Assembly (NCBI GenBank): GCA_030612505.1 | Contig: JAUWNU010000011.1 | Coordinates: 1-33,694 of the forward strand | Direction of reading: 5' to 3' | Length of the DNA: 33,694 nucleotides | Source: Methanomassiliicoccales archaeon | GTDB lineage: Archaea > Thermoplasmatota > Thermoplasmata > SG8-5 | In this document: in pieces, positions 22,676-30,848 of the stretch | Numbering within the stretch: the first letter of the stretch is position 1 | Layout: every line of letters starts with the position of its first letter | Notes under the pieces: generated by a model | The model's input: only the letters and a program-made list of their open reading frames with translations | What the model was told of the DNA's origin: nothing | Database searches by the model: none | Made by a program: the position numbers and the translations under genes

Positions 22676-24205
22676 TTGAAAAGGGCTCTTGTAAGCGTTT
22701 CGGATAAGACTGGACTGGTGGAATTTGTAAAGGAATTGGCTAGTATGGGCTATGAGATTGTTTCCACTGGTGGAACATTCAAAGAAATTCATGAGGCAGA
22801 AATACCTGTAAAACGCGTTTCCGACGTAACTGGATTCCCTGAGATACTTGATGGCAGGGTGAAAACCTTGCATCCCAATATCCACGGCGGTATTCTGGCC
22901 CGGGCAGATCAAGAAGAGGAATTAAAGGCCAAAGGAATTGACAGATTTCAGATTGTTATTGTGAACCTCTATCCATTTGAAAAAACCGTGGAAAAAACAG
23001 ATGCTAGTACTTCAGAATTAATTGAAAATATTGATATTGGCGGACCAACATTGATTCGGGCCGCAGCAAAAAATTATGAAAATGTGGCAATAATCATCGA
23101 CCCGTCTCAATATGAATGTGTAGTTTCCGAGCTTCGTGAACATGGCGAATTGCCCCTTAAGATTAGAAAGAGACTAGCCTGGATGGCATTCACCAGAACC
23201 GCGGAATACGATGCCATAATCTCCAATCAGCTAAAGCAGGCGCTGGACATTGATATTGAATATCCAGAAAGGTACATTTTACCATTCAGGAAAGTTCAAG
23301 ATCTACGATATGGTGAAAATCCTTATCAGAAAGCTGCTTTTTATCGGGACATTTTCCTGAAGGAGCCGTGCATAGCCAATTCAGAGAAATTGAAGGGGAA
23401 AGAACTCTCTTTCAATAATATACTGGATATAGACGCCACAATAGAGATGGTCAAGGACTTTGATGAACCCACGGTAGCGATAGTCAAGCACATGAATCCC
23501 AGCGGCATAGCCAGTGCTGATACAATTGCAGAGGCCTTCCAGATGGCATTGGGCGCGGATAAGCTATCATCTTATGGTGGCATAGTTGCCCTCAACAGGG
23601 AACTGGATATTGAAACTGCCCAGGCCATGCGTAAGTTGTTCCTGGACTCCATTATTGCTCCATCATTCCATTCAGATGCAATGCCTATTCTTGATAAAAA
23701 GAAAGTAATGCTTCTGGAGACTGGCAGCCTGTCTGGTGTGAAGATGCCTAATATTGATGTGAAGCGGGTAACTGGTGGCATTCTTGTTCAATCAAGAGAC
23801 CTGAGCCAGCTTGATGTTTCAACCCTGAAAACAGTTACAGAACGCCAGCCAACCGAGAAAGAAATGGCTGACATGCTATTTGGCTGGAAGGTTGTAAAAC
23901 ATGTAACATCAAATGCAATTGTGTTGGCCAAAGGCAAGGCAACAGTGGGAGTCGGAGCAGGCCAGATGAGCCGTGTTGGTTCCGTGGAGATAGCTACAAA
24001 AAAGGCAGGAGATAATTCAAAAGGTGCAGTCATGGCCTCGGATGCATTCTTCCCGTTCAGGGACGGCGTGGACGTTGCTGGCAAGGCCGGAGTAACAGCA
24101 ATAATTCATCCTGGCGGTTCAATACGAGACCAAGAGGTAATTGATGCTGCAAATGAATATGGCATAGCAATGGTCTTCACCGGAATGCGCTGTCTCAAGC
24201 ACTGA
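22676..24205 (+). CDS. purH: Bifunctional AICAR transformylase / IMP cyclohydrolase
   Basis: Last two steps of IMP synthesis: formylation of AICAR with 10-formyl-THF, then ring closure. The N-terminal cyclohydrolase domain is plain (RALVSVSDKTGLVEFVKEL, STGGT, DVTGFPEILDGRVKTLHPNI, HGGILAR). The transformylase domain has the catalytic Lys-His pair K271-H272 in VKHMNPSGIASA (Ser where many members have Cys in NPCG). It ends in the family signature GGSIRDQEVIDAANEYGIAM, VFTGMRCLKH. 509 residues. The start is a TTG at 22676, supported by GGGAGG (22663-22668) seven bases upstream and by the family N-terminus. It is followed after eight bases by folC-nth, likely one operon. A formyl-THF-dependent PurH implies folate-type carriers in this archaeon. 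Confidence 0.95.
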   Translation: MKRALVSVSDKTGLVEFVKELASMGYEIVSTGGTFKEIHEAEIPVKRVSDVTGFPEILDGRVKTLHPNIHGGILARADQEEELKAKGIDRFQIVIVNLYPFEKTVEKTDASTSELIENIDIGGPTLIRAAAKNYENVAIIIDPSQYECVVSELREHGELPLKIRKRLAWMAFTRTAEYDAIISNQLKQALDIDIEYPERYILPFRKVQDLRYGENPYQKAAFYRDIFLKEPCIANSEKLKGKELSFNNILDIDATIEMVKDFDEPTVAIVKHMNPSGIASADTIAEAFQMALGADKLSSYGGIVALNRELDIETAQAMRKLFLDSIIAPSFHSDAMPILDKKKVMLLETGSLSGVKMPNIDVKRVTGGILVQSRDLSQLDVSTLKTVTERQPTEKEMADMLFGWKVVKHVTSNAIVLAKGKATVGVGAGQMSRVGSVEIATKKAGDNSKGAVMASDAFFPFRDGVDVAGKAGVTAIIHPGGSIRDQEVIDAANEYGIAMVFTGMRCLKH

Positions 24206-24213
24206 GGTTTTTC

Positions 24214-26121
24214 ATGATAAGTCAGTCAGAATATGATGAGGCAATAAACTGGCTTTATGATTTGCAATTTTTTGGCATGAAGCTGGGCCTTTCAAATACA
24301 CTGACTTTGCTTGAAGAGCTTGGGAATCCTCATGAGAAGTTCAGTTCGATACATGTTGCCGGTTCAAACGGCAAGGGTTCTGTTTGTGCTTTTCTGACCT
24401 CAATTTTGAAAGAGTCTGGAAAAAAAGTTGGGACATATACCTCACCACATCTGAGCCAGTTCGGAGAACGCATATCAATCAATGGAATTCCAATGACCAG
24501 AACTGAAGTGGTCAAGGCAATTCAGTATATTCGCCCTCATGTCGAAAAGCTGCAAAAAAAAGACATCCAGTGCACATTTTTTGAGACCACAACCTGCATG
24601 GCGTTTCATCATTTTGCCAGGCGCAGAATCGACATTGCAGTCATTGAAGTCGGAATGGGCGGAAGACTGGACTCCACAAATGTCATAATACCAGAACTTG
24701 TGGTCATAACCAATATTTCCAAAGAGCATAGCCAGCATCTTGGCGAAAGTATAGAGGAAATAGCTGGAGAGAAGGCAGGAATTATTAAGAAAGGTGTGGC
24801 AACAATTACATCGGTACAAGACAAAAAAGCATTAACAGTCGTAGCCAGTCAATGCAAAAAAATGAAGTCCAAATTGTACAATATTCATGATAAAAAGCTT
24901 GAAATTTTAGATTCTGATCTATTTGGAATTACTCTTAAAAGTCATGGAGTTGAATTGCGAATAAAATTACCTGGCCAACATCAGGCAGTGAATGCTGCAA
25001 CCGCTGCCCTTGCTGCCGAAACCATGGGCATTAAAAAAGAGGCAATCAAAAAGGGACTAGCCAGTACTGAATGGCCTGGCCGGCTTCAGGTTATTCGAAG
25101 AAGCCCCACAATGATTCTGGATTCAACCCACAATCCCGGGGGTGCAGATGCACTGGCCGCCTTCCTCAAGCAGCAAAAAATCAAGCCGATTTTGATTATT
25201 GGCATGTTGGAGGATAAAGAAATTTTGCCAGTGGTCAAGGCTCTGGAACCGCTGGCCAGCAAGATTATTGTCACCCAACCCGATTATCATCGAAAAATGA
25301 ATGCGAAAGAATTAGCCAGCCATTTTTCCAGTAAGGTTGAAATTGTTTCAAAATTACCAAAGGCGGTTGATAAGGCAATGAAATCCGCCAATGAAAATGA
25401 TATAATTTTAATTACTGGCTCGATTTTTACGGCATCCCAGGCACTTGCCCATCATAATTTATTCAGAATCAATGAGGCAGTGGAGAAACTCTCTGATATT
25501 TACGGTATTGGGGCATATCCTGGCCGGGACCCTGTGACAGATGGACCTCCGCCTCCTGGCTCTCAAAATCCGTTCCGCGTGTTAATATCTACAATCCTCT
25601 CGCAGCGCACAAAGGATGAGAACACCCATATAGCTACAGAGCAATTATTTGCCAAATATGATACACCAAAGAAACTCTCTGCTGCAAAACCTGAAAATAT
25701 TTATGACTTAATTCGGCCTGCTGGTTTCTATAAACAAAAGGCAGAAAAAATCATCCAGACATCCAAAATAGTTTATGAAAAGTACAGCTCAAATGTGCCT
25801 GACACCATGGATGAGTTGATATCGCTGCCTGGTGTTGGCCGCAAAACAGCCAGCTGTGTTCTTGCATACGGCTTCGGGCTACCGGCAATTGCTGTTGACA
25901 CTCATGTTCATCGAATTTGTAATTTGCTGGGCCTGGTGAAAACCTCAAAGCCAGATGATACAGAAGAATCATTAATGTTCTTAGTGCCTCAGGAACATTG
26001 GCATGATATAAATCGGCTACTGGTACGGCATGGCCAGAGCATCTGCCGGCCTATTAATCCAAGATGTCATGAATGCCCAATAGCTCATATTTGTGATTTT
26101 GGAATTTACCGTTTAAAATAA
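24214..26121 (+). CDS. folC-nth: FolC-Nth fusion: folylpolyglutamate synthase plus endonuclease III
   Basis: One uninterrupted 635-codon frame with two complete enzymes. Residues 1 to ~420 are a Mur-ligase-type folylpolyglutamate/dihydrofolate synthase: P-loop GSNGKGS (50-56), SPHLSQFGERI, VIEVGMGGRLDSTNVI, ITNISKEHSQHLG, EKAGIIK and LDSTHNPGGADAL. Residues ~425-635 are endonuclease III: FRVLISTILSQRTKD, helix-hairpin-helix LPGVGRKTA with catalytic K544, VDTHVHR with catalytic D562, and the 4Fe-4S loop C611-x6-C618-x2-C621-x5-C627. At the junction (nt ~25460-25490) there is no stop, no in-frame ATG and no properly spaced ribosome site. A fused polypeptide is therefore the simplest reading. 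All key residues of both halves are present. The start ATG follows purH by eight bases. Confidence 0.92.
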   Translation: MISQSEYDEAINWLYDLQFFGMKLGLSNTLTLLEELGNPHEKFSSIHVAGSNGKGSVCAFLTSILKESGKKVGTYTSPHLSQFGERISINGIPMTRTEVVKAIQYIRPHVEKLQKKDIQCTFFETTTCMAFHHFARRRIDIAVIEVGMGGRLDSTNVIIPELVVITNISKEHSQHLGESIEEIAGEKAGIIKKGVATITSVQDKKALTVVASQCKKMKSKLYNIHDKKLEILDSDLFGITLKSHGVELRIKLPGQHQAVNAATAALAAETMGIKKEAIKKGLASTEWPGRLQVIRRSPTMILDSTHNPGGADALAAFLKQQKIKPILIIGMLEDKEILPVVKALEPLASKIIVTQPDYHRKMNAKELASHFSSKVEIVSKLPKAVDKAMKSANENDIILITGSIFTASQALAHHNLFRINEAVEKLSDIYGIGAYPGRDPVTDGPPPPGSQNPFRVLISTILSQRTKDENTHIATEQLFAKYDTPKKLSAAKPENIYDLIRPAGFYKQKAEKIIQTSKIVYEKYSSNVPDTMDELISLPGVGRKTASCVLAYGFGLPAIAVDTHVHRICNLLGLVKTSKPDDTEESLMFLVPQEHWHDINRLLVRHGQSICRPINPRCHECPIAHICDFGIYRLK

Positions 26122-26309
26122 TTATTAAACACGCGCCACGCCCTAAAACCGCTGCTTTCGGGTTAACGCCCGAAAGCAGAGCAACTTTCAGGTTTGCGGA
26201 TACAGGGCGCCTATCAAAATGATACCCATCATTTTATCGGATTGGCGTGTTTTTAATAAGGGCTCCAACACATTTGATGGAAGACCCCATGCTTTAGCGT
26301 GGGGAGCCC
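26122..26309 (+). ncRNA. Candidate structured RNA element, copy 2
   Basis: Same scaffold as copy 1 but about 46 nt shorter. P1 pairs TTATTAAA plus CACG..CCA (26122-26138) with TGGCGTG..TTTAATAA (26243-26259). P2 CGCCCT / AGGGCG, the CCGC / GCGG helix, and hairpin A with a different loop (TTAACG) are kept. Hairpin B is missing. Hairpin C becomes AAAATGAT-ACCC-ATCATTTT. The 3' domain GGGCTCC (26260-26266) / GGAGCCC (26303-26309) keeps only one inner hairpin (CCCATGC-TTTA-GCGTGGG). It fills exactly the space between the folC-nth stop (26121) and the stop codon of the convergent gene (26310). No well-placed TATA box of its own was seen, so it may be part of the folC-nth transcript. Confidence 0.65.
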
Positions 26310-26951
26310 TCATTCTGCAATCTGGTCTATCAATTCTACAAGATAGCTGGCTTTCGGATGTTCACCCTTTTCCATGAGTTTTTCAAGGCTTCTTTTTGCT
26401 GCTGCATAGTCTTTGGCATAGAAAAGTAATTTTGACTTCGCGAAAAGCGCATCATGATTGTTTGGGTTTATGAGCAATGCCTTCATTATCATGCTCATGG
26501 ACTCATCTGGGTGATTCAGTACCTGGAGGGCATTTGCCATCCTGGTATATATTGCAGATGTGGATATTGGGCCTCCGCTTTCAATATCTGCTTTTTCCTG
26601 AATCCTGTACATGAGCATTATGAAACTTATTTCTTGTTTGCTAAAATTCAGTTCATCATCCACACCTAAAACAATAGGTATTCTGAGGAATCCCAGAGAC
26701 TCTTCCAGCAAGGCAACTAGTTCTTCTTTTTTCAGGGTTTTTGTATCCATATTTTCAAAATAGGAACACAATCTTGTCTGTTTGATTTTGAGCTCTCTTT
26801 TAACCTCTTCCACGCTCTTTCCTTGGTATTTTTTCAGGATTGCCTCATCCCTTATATCTGACATAATGACTTTTGGGAACTCAAAACCACATCTTGGACA
26901 GCATTTCTGCTCTTCCGCAACATCGGCTCCACATAAATCACAGTATTTCAT
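26310..26951 (-). CDS. Zinc-ribbon / TPR-like protein
   Basis: 213 residues, function unknown. It starts with a two-CxxC zinc ribbon (YCDLCGADVAEEQKCCPRCG, residues 3-22). A helical region with charged residues follows (about 30-120). At least two TPR-like helix pairs sit at the C-terminus (TRMANALQVLNHPDESMSM, NNHDALFAKSKLLFYAKDYA). The start ATG (26951) has a weak TTTATCT box ~30 bases upstream on the minus strand. The stop codon touches the 3' arm of RNA copy 2. Probably a protein-interaction adaptor, although this is inference from architecture. Confidence 0.75.
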   Translation of the reverse strand: MKYCDLCGADVAEEQKCCPRCGFEFPKVIMSDIRDEAILKKYQGKSVEEVKRELKIKQTRLCSYFENMDTKTLKKEELVALLEESLGFLRIPIVLGVDDELNFSKQEISFIMLMYRIQEKADIESGGPISTSAIYTRMANALQVLNHPDESMSMIMKALLINPNNHDALFAKSKLLFYAKDYAAAKRSLEKLMEKGEHPKASYLVELIDQIAE

Positions 26952-27049
26952 TGCATATCTTGAATGGCTTTGAAATAGATAAAGATGTGGATTGGCATTA
27001 AATTCAATAATAAATTAGACCACCCATTTAATATGTGGCGTAGCGACAG

Positions 27050-27060
27050 TTATATATATA
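27050..27060 (+). promoter_or_regulatory. TATA box of the pilus/secretion operon
   Basis: TTATATATATA predicts initiation near 27080-27085 and a leader of about 45 nt ending in AGGAGG (27117-27122), six bases before the ATG at 27129. Confidence 0.65.
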
Positions 27061-27128
27061 TTGTTTCTATTAATTGGAGCGAGAGGATGATAAGGTACTA
27101 TTTTTCATTCAAGAGTAGGAGGATAACC

Positions 27129-28121
27129 ATGTTTGACCATGAAGGGGGCAGGAAAATGAACATTAGGCGCCATCCAAACTGGAATAACGAAGGCGTAGCT
27201 TCCACCGTAGGTACCATAATGGCATTAATGGTATTTCTGGCATTCCTTTCAATGTTTACAAGCCAATATGTTCCTGTCTGGATGGAGGAGAACGAGGCAA
27301 GTCACATGAATGTTGTTTACAGCCAATTTGCAAACCTAAAACAATCTGTGGACATCCAGATACAGGCAGGCCTAATCCTTGGCAGCTCCCAGGTTCAGAT
27401 TTTCTCACCAATAAAACTTGGTTCCAATGGCATCCCAATGTTTGCAGCTCCAACGCCTGGCTACCTATCTATTCATCGTTCCACCAGCTATGATAATGTA
27501 AGTTTCAGCTTCGGTGCGGCAGCTTCTGTGATTGATTATGAATCATATACTGGCGGAACCGTAAGCTTGTATGCTCCTAACAGATACTATGTGAAACAGG
27601 AACTGGCATATGAGAATGATGCACTCATACTCAAACAGCCAGACGGCCAGTACATGAAGGCAAGTCCACAGTTTATTGTGAATCCTTCTGGGGCATTCTA
27701 TCAGATATCATATACTCAGCTGGATATAAGGGGCGACGATAGTTCATATATAGGATATGGTACCAGGGGAATCCAGACAACTCTCAAGGCAGCATCAACA
27801 ACCACATTCACGAATCTTACTGCTGGAGATGGAGTCAATGGAACTTATCCTTACATTTACATCAACCACACCACCTGGTATGAAAGTGCCTGGAATTCAT
27901 CATTCAATCAGACCCTCACCAATGCAGGCATGCAGTATGGAACAATGGCTGATCTTGAAGCTGGAACTGCCGATTATACCATAATTTCTACAATATTGGA
28001 GACCGACCTTATTGACTCATTCCAACAAGTGAGCGTAAGAATAAATCCAAATATAGTGTCCAGATTCTCTCTTACAGAGGCATATCTAGAGGTGACCACT
28101 ACTGAGTTGGGTGCAAATTGA
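27129..28121 (+). CDS. Archaeal type IV pilin-like secreted protein
   Basis: 330 residues from the ATG at 27129. The frame is open 48 codons further upstream, but AGGAGG six bases before this ATG and the TATA box position settle the start. The N-terminus has a basic stretch (GGRKMNIRRHPNWNNEG) and then a hydrophobic helix (VASTVGTIMALMVFLAFLSMF). This is the layout of class III signal peptides and archaeal pilins, with cleavage likely after NNEG. The rest is an extracellular beta-rich domain with several Asn-X-Ser/Thr sites and many Tyr and Ser. At 330 residues it is larger than most structural pilins, so it may be a minor or adhesive pilin. First gene of a five-gene run with two ATPases and two TadC-like proteins; the next start is 10 bases away. 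Confidence 0.78.
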   Translation: MFDHEGGRKMNIRRHPNWNNEGVASTVGTIMALMVFLAFLSMFTSQYVPVWMEENEASHMNVVYSQFANLKQSVDIQIQAGLILGSSQVQIFSPIKLGSNGIPMFAAPTPGYLSIHRSTSYDNVSFSFGAAASVIDYESYTGGTVSLYAPNRYYVKQELAYENDALILKQPDGQYMKASPQFIVNPSGAFYQISYTQLDIRGDDSSYIGYGTRGIQTTLKAASTTTFTNLTAGDGVNGTYPYIYINHTTWYESAWNSSFNQTLTNAGMQYGTMADLEAGTADYTIISTILETDLIDSFQQVSVRINPNIVSRFSLTEAYLEVTTTELGAN

Positions 28122-28131
28122 GGTGAGCTGA

Positions 28132-29841
28132 ATGGGAATAAAACAATCAATGATGAAAAAGATGCTCAAAAGCAAATCCATGACCATGAAGGTCAAGGTT
28201 CCCAAAGGCGAGATAGAGCTTCAGAAGAAATGGAAGGAAGGTAAAGGTTCTCCATTATGCCCGATTCCCGATATCATAAAATCTTATATTGAGGAAAAAG
28301 AAATTTACGCAATCAGAGAACCATACAGCTACTGCCGAATCATTTACAATAATATAGAATCCGAATTCGTCTATGAAATTCACGAGCCAGATCTCAGCGA
28401 TAAGGAGAGTGAGACACTAGCTCTAATCAAGGACTCGCTTCAGAGAACTCTGGAATATGAACTTGACAAGATGGAAATTAAAGACAAGAGCGAATACCTG
28501 AAAAAGAGTGTTGACAGCTTTATTAAGAGCCGCGAGATGCGTCTTGAACCTTCAACAATTAAGAAAATTCATTATTATATAATCCGTGATTATGTTGGAT
28601 ATGGCCATATTGATTCATTGATGAATGATGAGTATATTGAGGACGTATCCTGCGATGGGACTGCGGTTCCGCTATTTGTGTATCATCAAAAATATGAATC
28701 CATTAAGACCGATGTTCTCTTTGAAGAAGAAGTTGACCTCAACAGCTTTGTAATTTATTTAGGCCAGCGTTGTGGAAAGCAGGTTTCTGTGTCCATGCCT
28801 ATTCTTGATGGTACCACAAGAGAGGGTCACAGAGTTCAGGCTACATATGGCACAGAAGTTACCACGCGTGGTTCATCATTCACAATTAGACGTTATAAAG
28901 AGAAACCTTTCACTCCGGTGGAACTTGTTACATACGGAACAGCCTCTGCACAAATGGTTGCATATGCCTGGATGCTTGTGGAACATGGCCAGTCAATGAT
29001 TATTGCCGGAGGCACTGCAAGTGGTAAAACAGCAACTCTTAATGCATTGGCTTTGTTCATCAAGCCAGGTGCAAAAATTATTACAATGGAGGACACAAGA
29101 GAAATAAATCTGCCCCATGAGAACTGGATTCCAAGTACCACCAGAACTGGAACTGGAGCCAGAGATGCAGAAGGCAAAGTTGAGGGTGAGATAGACATGT
29201 TCGAGCTTGTCAGGGCAGCTCTCAGACAGAGGCCCGAGTATATCATTGTAGGAGAGGTCAGAGGAGCAGAGACCGCAACAATGTTCCAGGCAATGGCAAC
29301 AGGTCACACCACATATTCCACCATGCACGCAGATTCTGTCAAATCAATGGTCAATAGGCTTGAAAATCCGCCAATCAGCACTCCAAGGATTTTGCTTACC
29401 GCACTGAATTTCGTTATTATCCAGAAGCATGAAAGAGTGGGCGATAGCATTGTAAGGCGCATAGTACAGATTGTGGAGCTTGTTGGTTTCGAGCCAGAGA
29501 CAAATGAGTTAATCACCAATACAGTCTATGACTGGGACCAGCGCAATGATTCGTTCATCTACAAAGGTCACAGTTTCATTCTGGACCAGATCATGGAGAT
29601 GAAGAACATGACCCATGAGGAAATGGACGCTGAAATGAGACGCCGAGAAGATATAATCAAATACATGATTGAAACAGAAGTCTTGGATTTCAATGAAATA
29701 TCCAGAATTGTTGTTGCATATTACAAAGAACCAATGGAGACCATCCAGAATATAAGGGATGAGATGGGCTGGGTGGATCCGGCTACACTTATTGGAGAAG
29801 GAGAAGGAGAAGAAGGAGGAGGTTTAGGCATTGGCGCATGA
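28132..29841 (+). CDS. Type II/IV secretion (TadA/GspE-like) ATPase 1
   Basis: 569 residues. Hexameric motor ATPase that powers pilus assembly or secretion from the cytoplasmic face. It has Walker A GGTASGKT (293-300, K299), the Asp box TMEDTREINLPHENW, Walker B with EYIIVGEVRG, and the His box STMHADSVKSMVNRL. The N-terminal domain (about 40-230) binds the platform protein in related systems. A Gly/Glu-rich tail (GEGEGEEGGGLGIGA) ends the protein. The tail's coding DNA supplies the GGAGGAGG ribosome site for the next gene, which overlaps by 11 bases. Confidence 0.93.
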   Translation: MGIKQSMMKKMLKSKSMTMKVKVPKGEIELQKKWKEGKGSPLCPIPDIIKSYIEEKEIYAIREPYSYCRIIYNNIESEFVYEIHEPDLSDKESETLALIKDSLQRTLEYELDKMEIKDKSEYLKKSVDSFIKSREMRLEPSTIKKIHYYIIRDYVGYGHIDSLMNDEYIEDVSCDGTAVPLFVYHQKYESIKTDVLFEEEVDLNSFVIYLGQRCGKQVSVSMPILDGTTREGHRVQATYGTEVTTRGSSFTIRRYKEKPFTPVELVTYGTASAQMVAYAWMLVEHGQSMIIAGGTASGKTATLNALALFIKPGAKIITMEDTREINLPHENWIPSTTRTGTGARDAEGKVEGEIDMFELVRAALRQRPEYIIVGEVRGAETATMFQAMATGHTTYSTMHADSVKSMVNRLENPPISTPRILLTALNFVIIQKHERVGDSIVRRIVQIVELVGFEPETNELITNTVYDWDQRNDSFIYKGHSFILDQIMEMKNMTHEEMDAEMRRREDIIKYMIETEVLDFNEISRIVVAYYKEPMETIQNIRDEMGWVDPATLIGEGEGEEGGGLGIGA

Positions 29842-30844
29842 AACACAAGACACGTTCCAACAACTGGAGACCAAAGACCGCCATCTTAAAACCAAGACTA
29901 CCAAGGAAGTGATAGACCATGGTCCACACCTTATCAGGCTTCCCAAGGGTGCAGTTCCTGAATATATCAAATTAACATCATTCAAGGAACTGAGCTGGAG
30001 AGTTATGGGAAATTATGTGAAAAAGAAGTATGAGGAAGATCAAGAACTAGAAGAAAATCTTCTTAAAGCTCATATGAAGATAAGGCCGGAAGAATACATG
30101 GCATTCATTTACATGACTGCTATTATTCTGGGCATACTTGGAGTTATAGGTGGAATAGTTCTGGCACTTGTACTTATTCTCTTTATGGACAATTTGGTCA
30201 TGGGCATTATGCTAGCCATTGCACTACCTATTGGTTTACCCATTATGGTCATGATTCTTTTGAAACACTCACCAGCTGGCAAAGCAAAATCCAGAGGCAG
30301 GGATATTGACAAGAGAATTTCCTCATCAATGAGTTTCATATCTGCAATGGCATCTGCAAATGTGCCTGTTGATACGATTTTCAAGGAACTATCCAGGCAG
30401 CCAGTGTATGGTGAGATTCAGAAAGAGGCAGAGTGGATTACAAGAGACACCGAGCTTTTGGGCATTGATATTCTCACTGCAATCAAGCGAGGTTCAATGC
30501 GCTCCCCATCACAGAAGTTCCAGGATTTCCTTCAGGGAGTGGTTACAACCTCCAGATCTGGCGGTCAGTTAAAACCATATTTCCTTCTCAAGGCAGAGGA
30601 ATATGAGAAGGAAAATAAATTAGCACTCAAGCAAACTATGGAAACCCTTTCCATGATGGGCGAATCCTATGTGACTGTGGTTGTGGCTTTCCCACTTTTC
30701 CTTGTGGTAATATTAGCGATTATGGCGATTATCGGCGGTAATTCCGAAAACACACTTATGATTCTGTGGCTGGTTGTGGGTCTGATGATTCCACTTTCCC
30801 AGTTCGGTTTCATATTTGTTGTATGGAATATTAGCCAGGAGTGA
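29831..30844 (+). CDS. TadC/GspF-like platform membrane protein 1
   Basis: 337 residues, type II secretion F domain family; the inner-membrane platform turned by the ATPase. A cytoplasmic N-terminus (~90 residues) is followed by two helices (about 95-118 and 120-142). The cytoplasmic F domain follows (SFISAMASANVPVDTIFKEL, SPSQKFQDFLQGVV, RSGGQLKPYF). Two C-terminal helices lie at about 283-302 and 312-331. The start is a TTG (29831) with GGAGGAGG about nine bases upstream. Overlaps ATPase 1 by 11 bases; the next ATG follows the stop by four bases. Confidence 0.88.
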   Translation: MAHETQDTFQQLETKDRHLKTKTTKEVIDHGPHLIRLPKGAVPEYIKLTSFKELSWRVMGNYVKKKYEEDQELEENLLKAHMKIRPEEYMAFIYMTAIILGILGVIGGIVLALVLILFMDNLVMGIMLAIALPIGLPIMVMILLKHSPAGKAKSRGRDIDKRISSSMSFISAMASANVPVDTIFKELSRQPVYGEIQKEAEWITRDTELLGIDILTAIKRGSMRSPSQKFQDFLQGVVTTSRSGGQLKPYFLLKAEEYEKENKLALKQTMETLSMMGESYVTVVVAFPLFLVVILAIMAIIGGNSENTLMILWLVVGLMIPLSQFGFIFVVWNISQE

Positions 30845-30848
30845 TAAA

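Noticed and set aside
26122-26309. Insertion sequence or transposon end
   Set aside because: No transposase ORF, no target-site duplication visible, and the pairing pattern is internal and multi-branched, unlike simple terminal repeats.
26985-27128. N-terminal extension of the pilin-like protein
   Set aside because: The frame is open, but it overlaps the TATA box and leader, and AGGAGG with the pilin-type N-terminus places the start at 27129.
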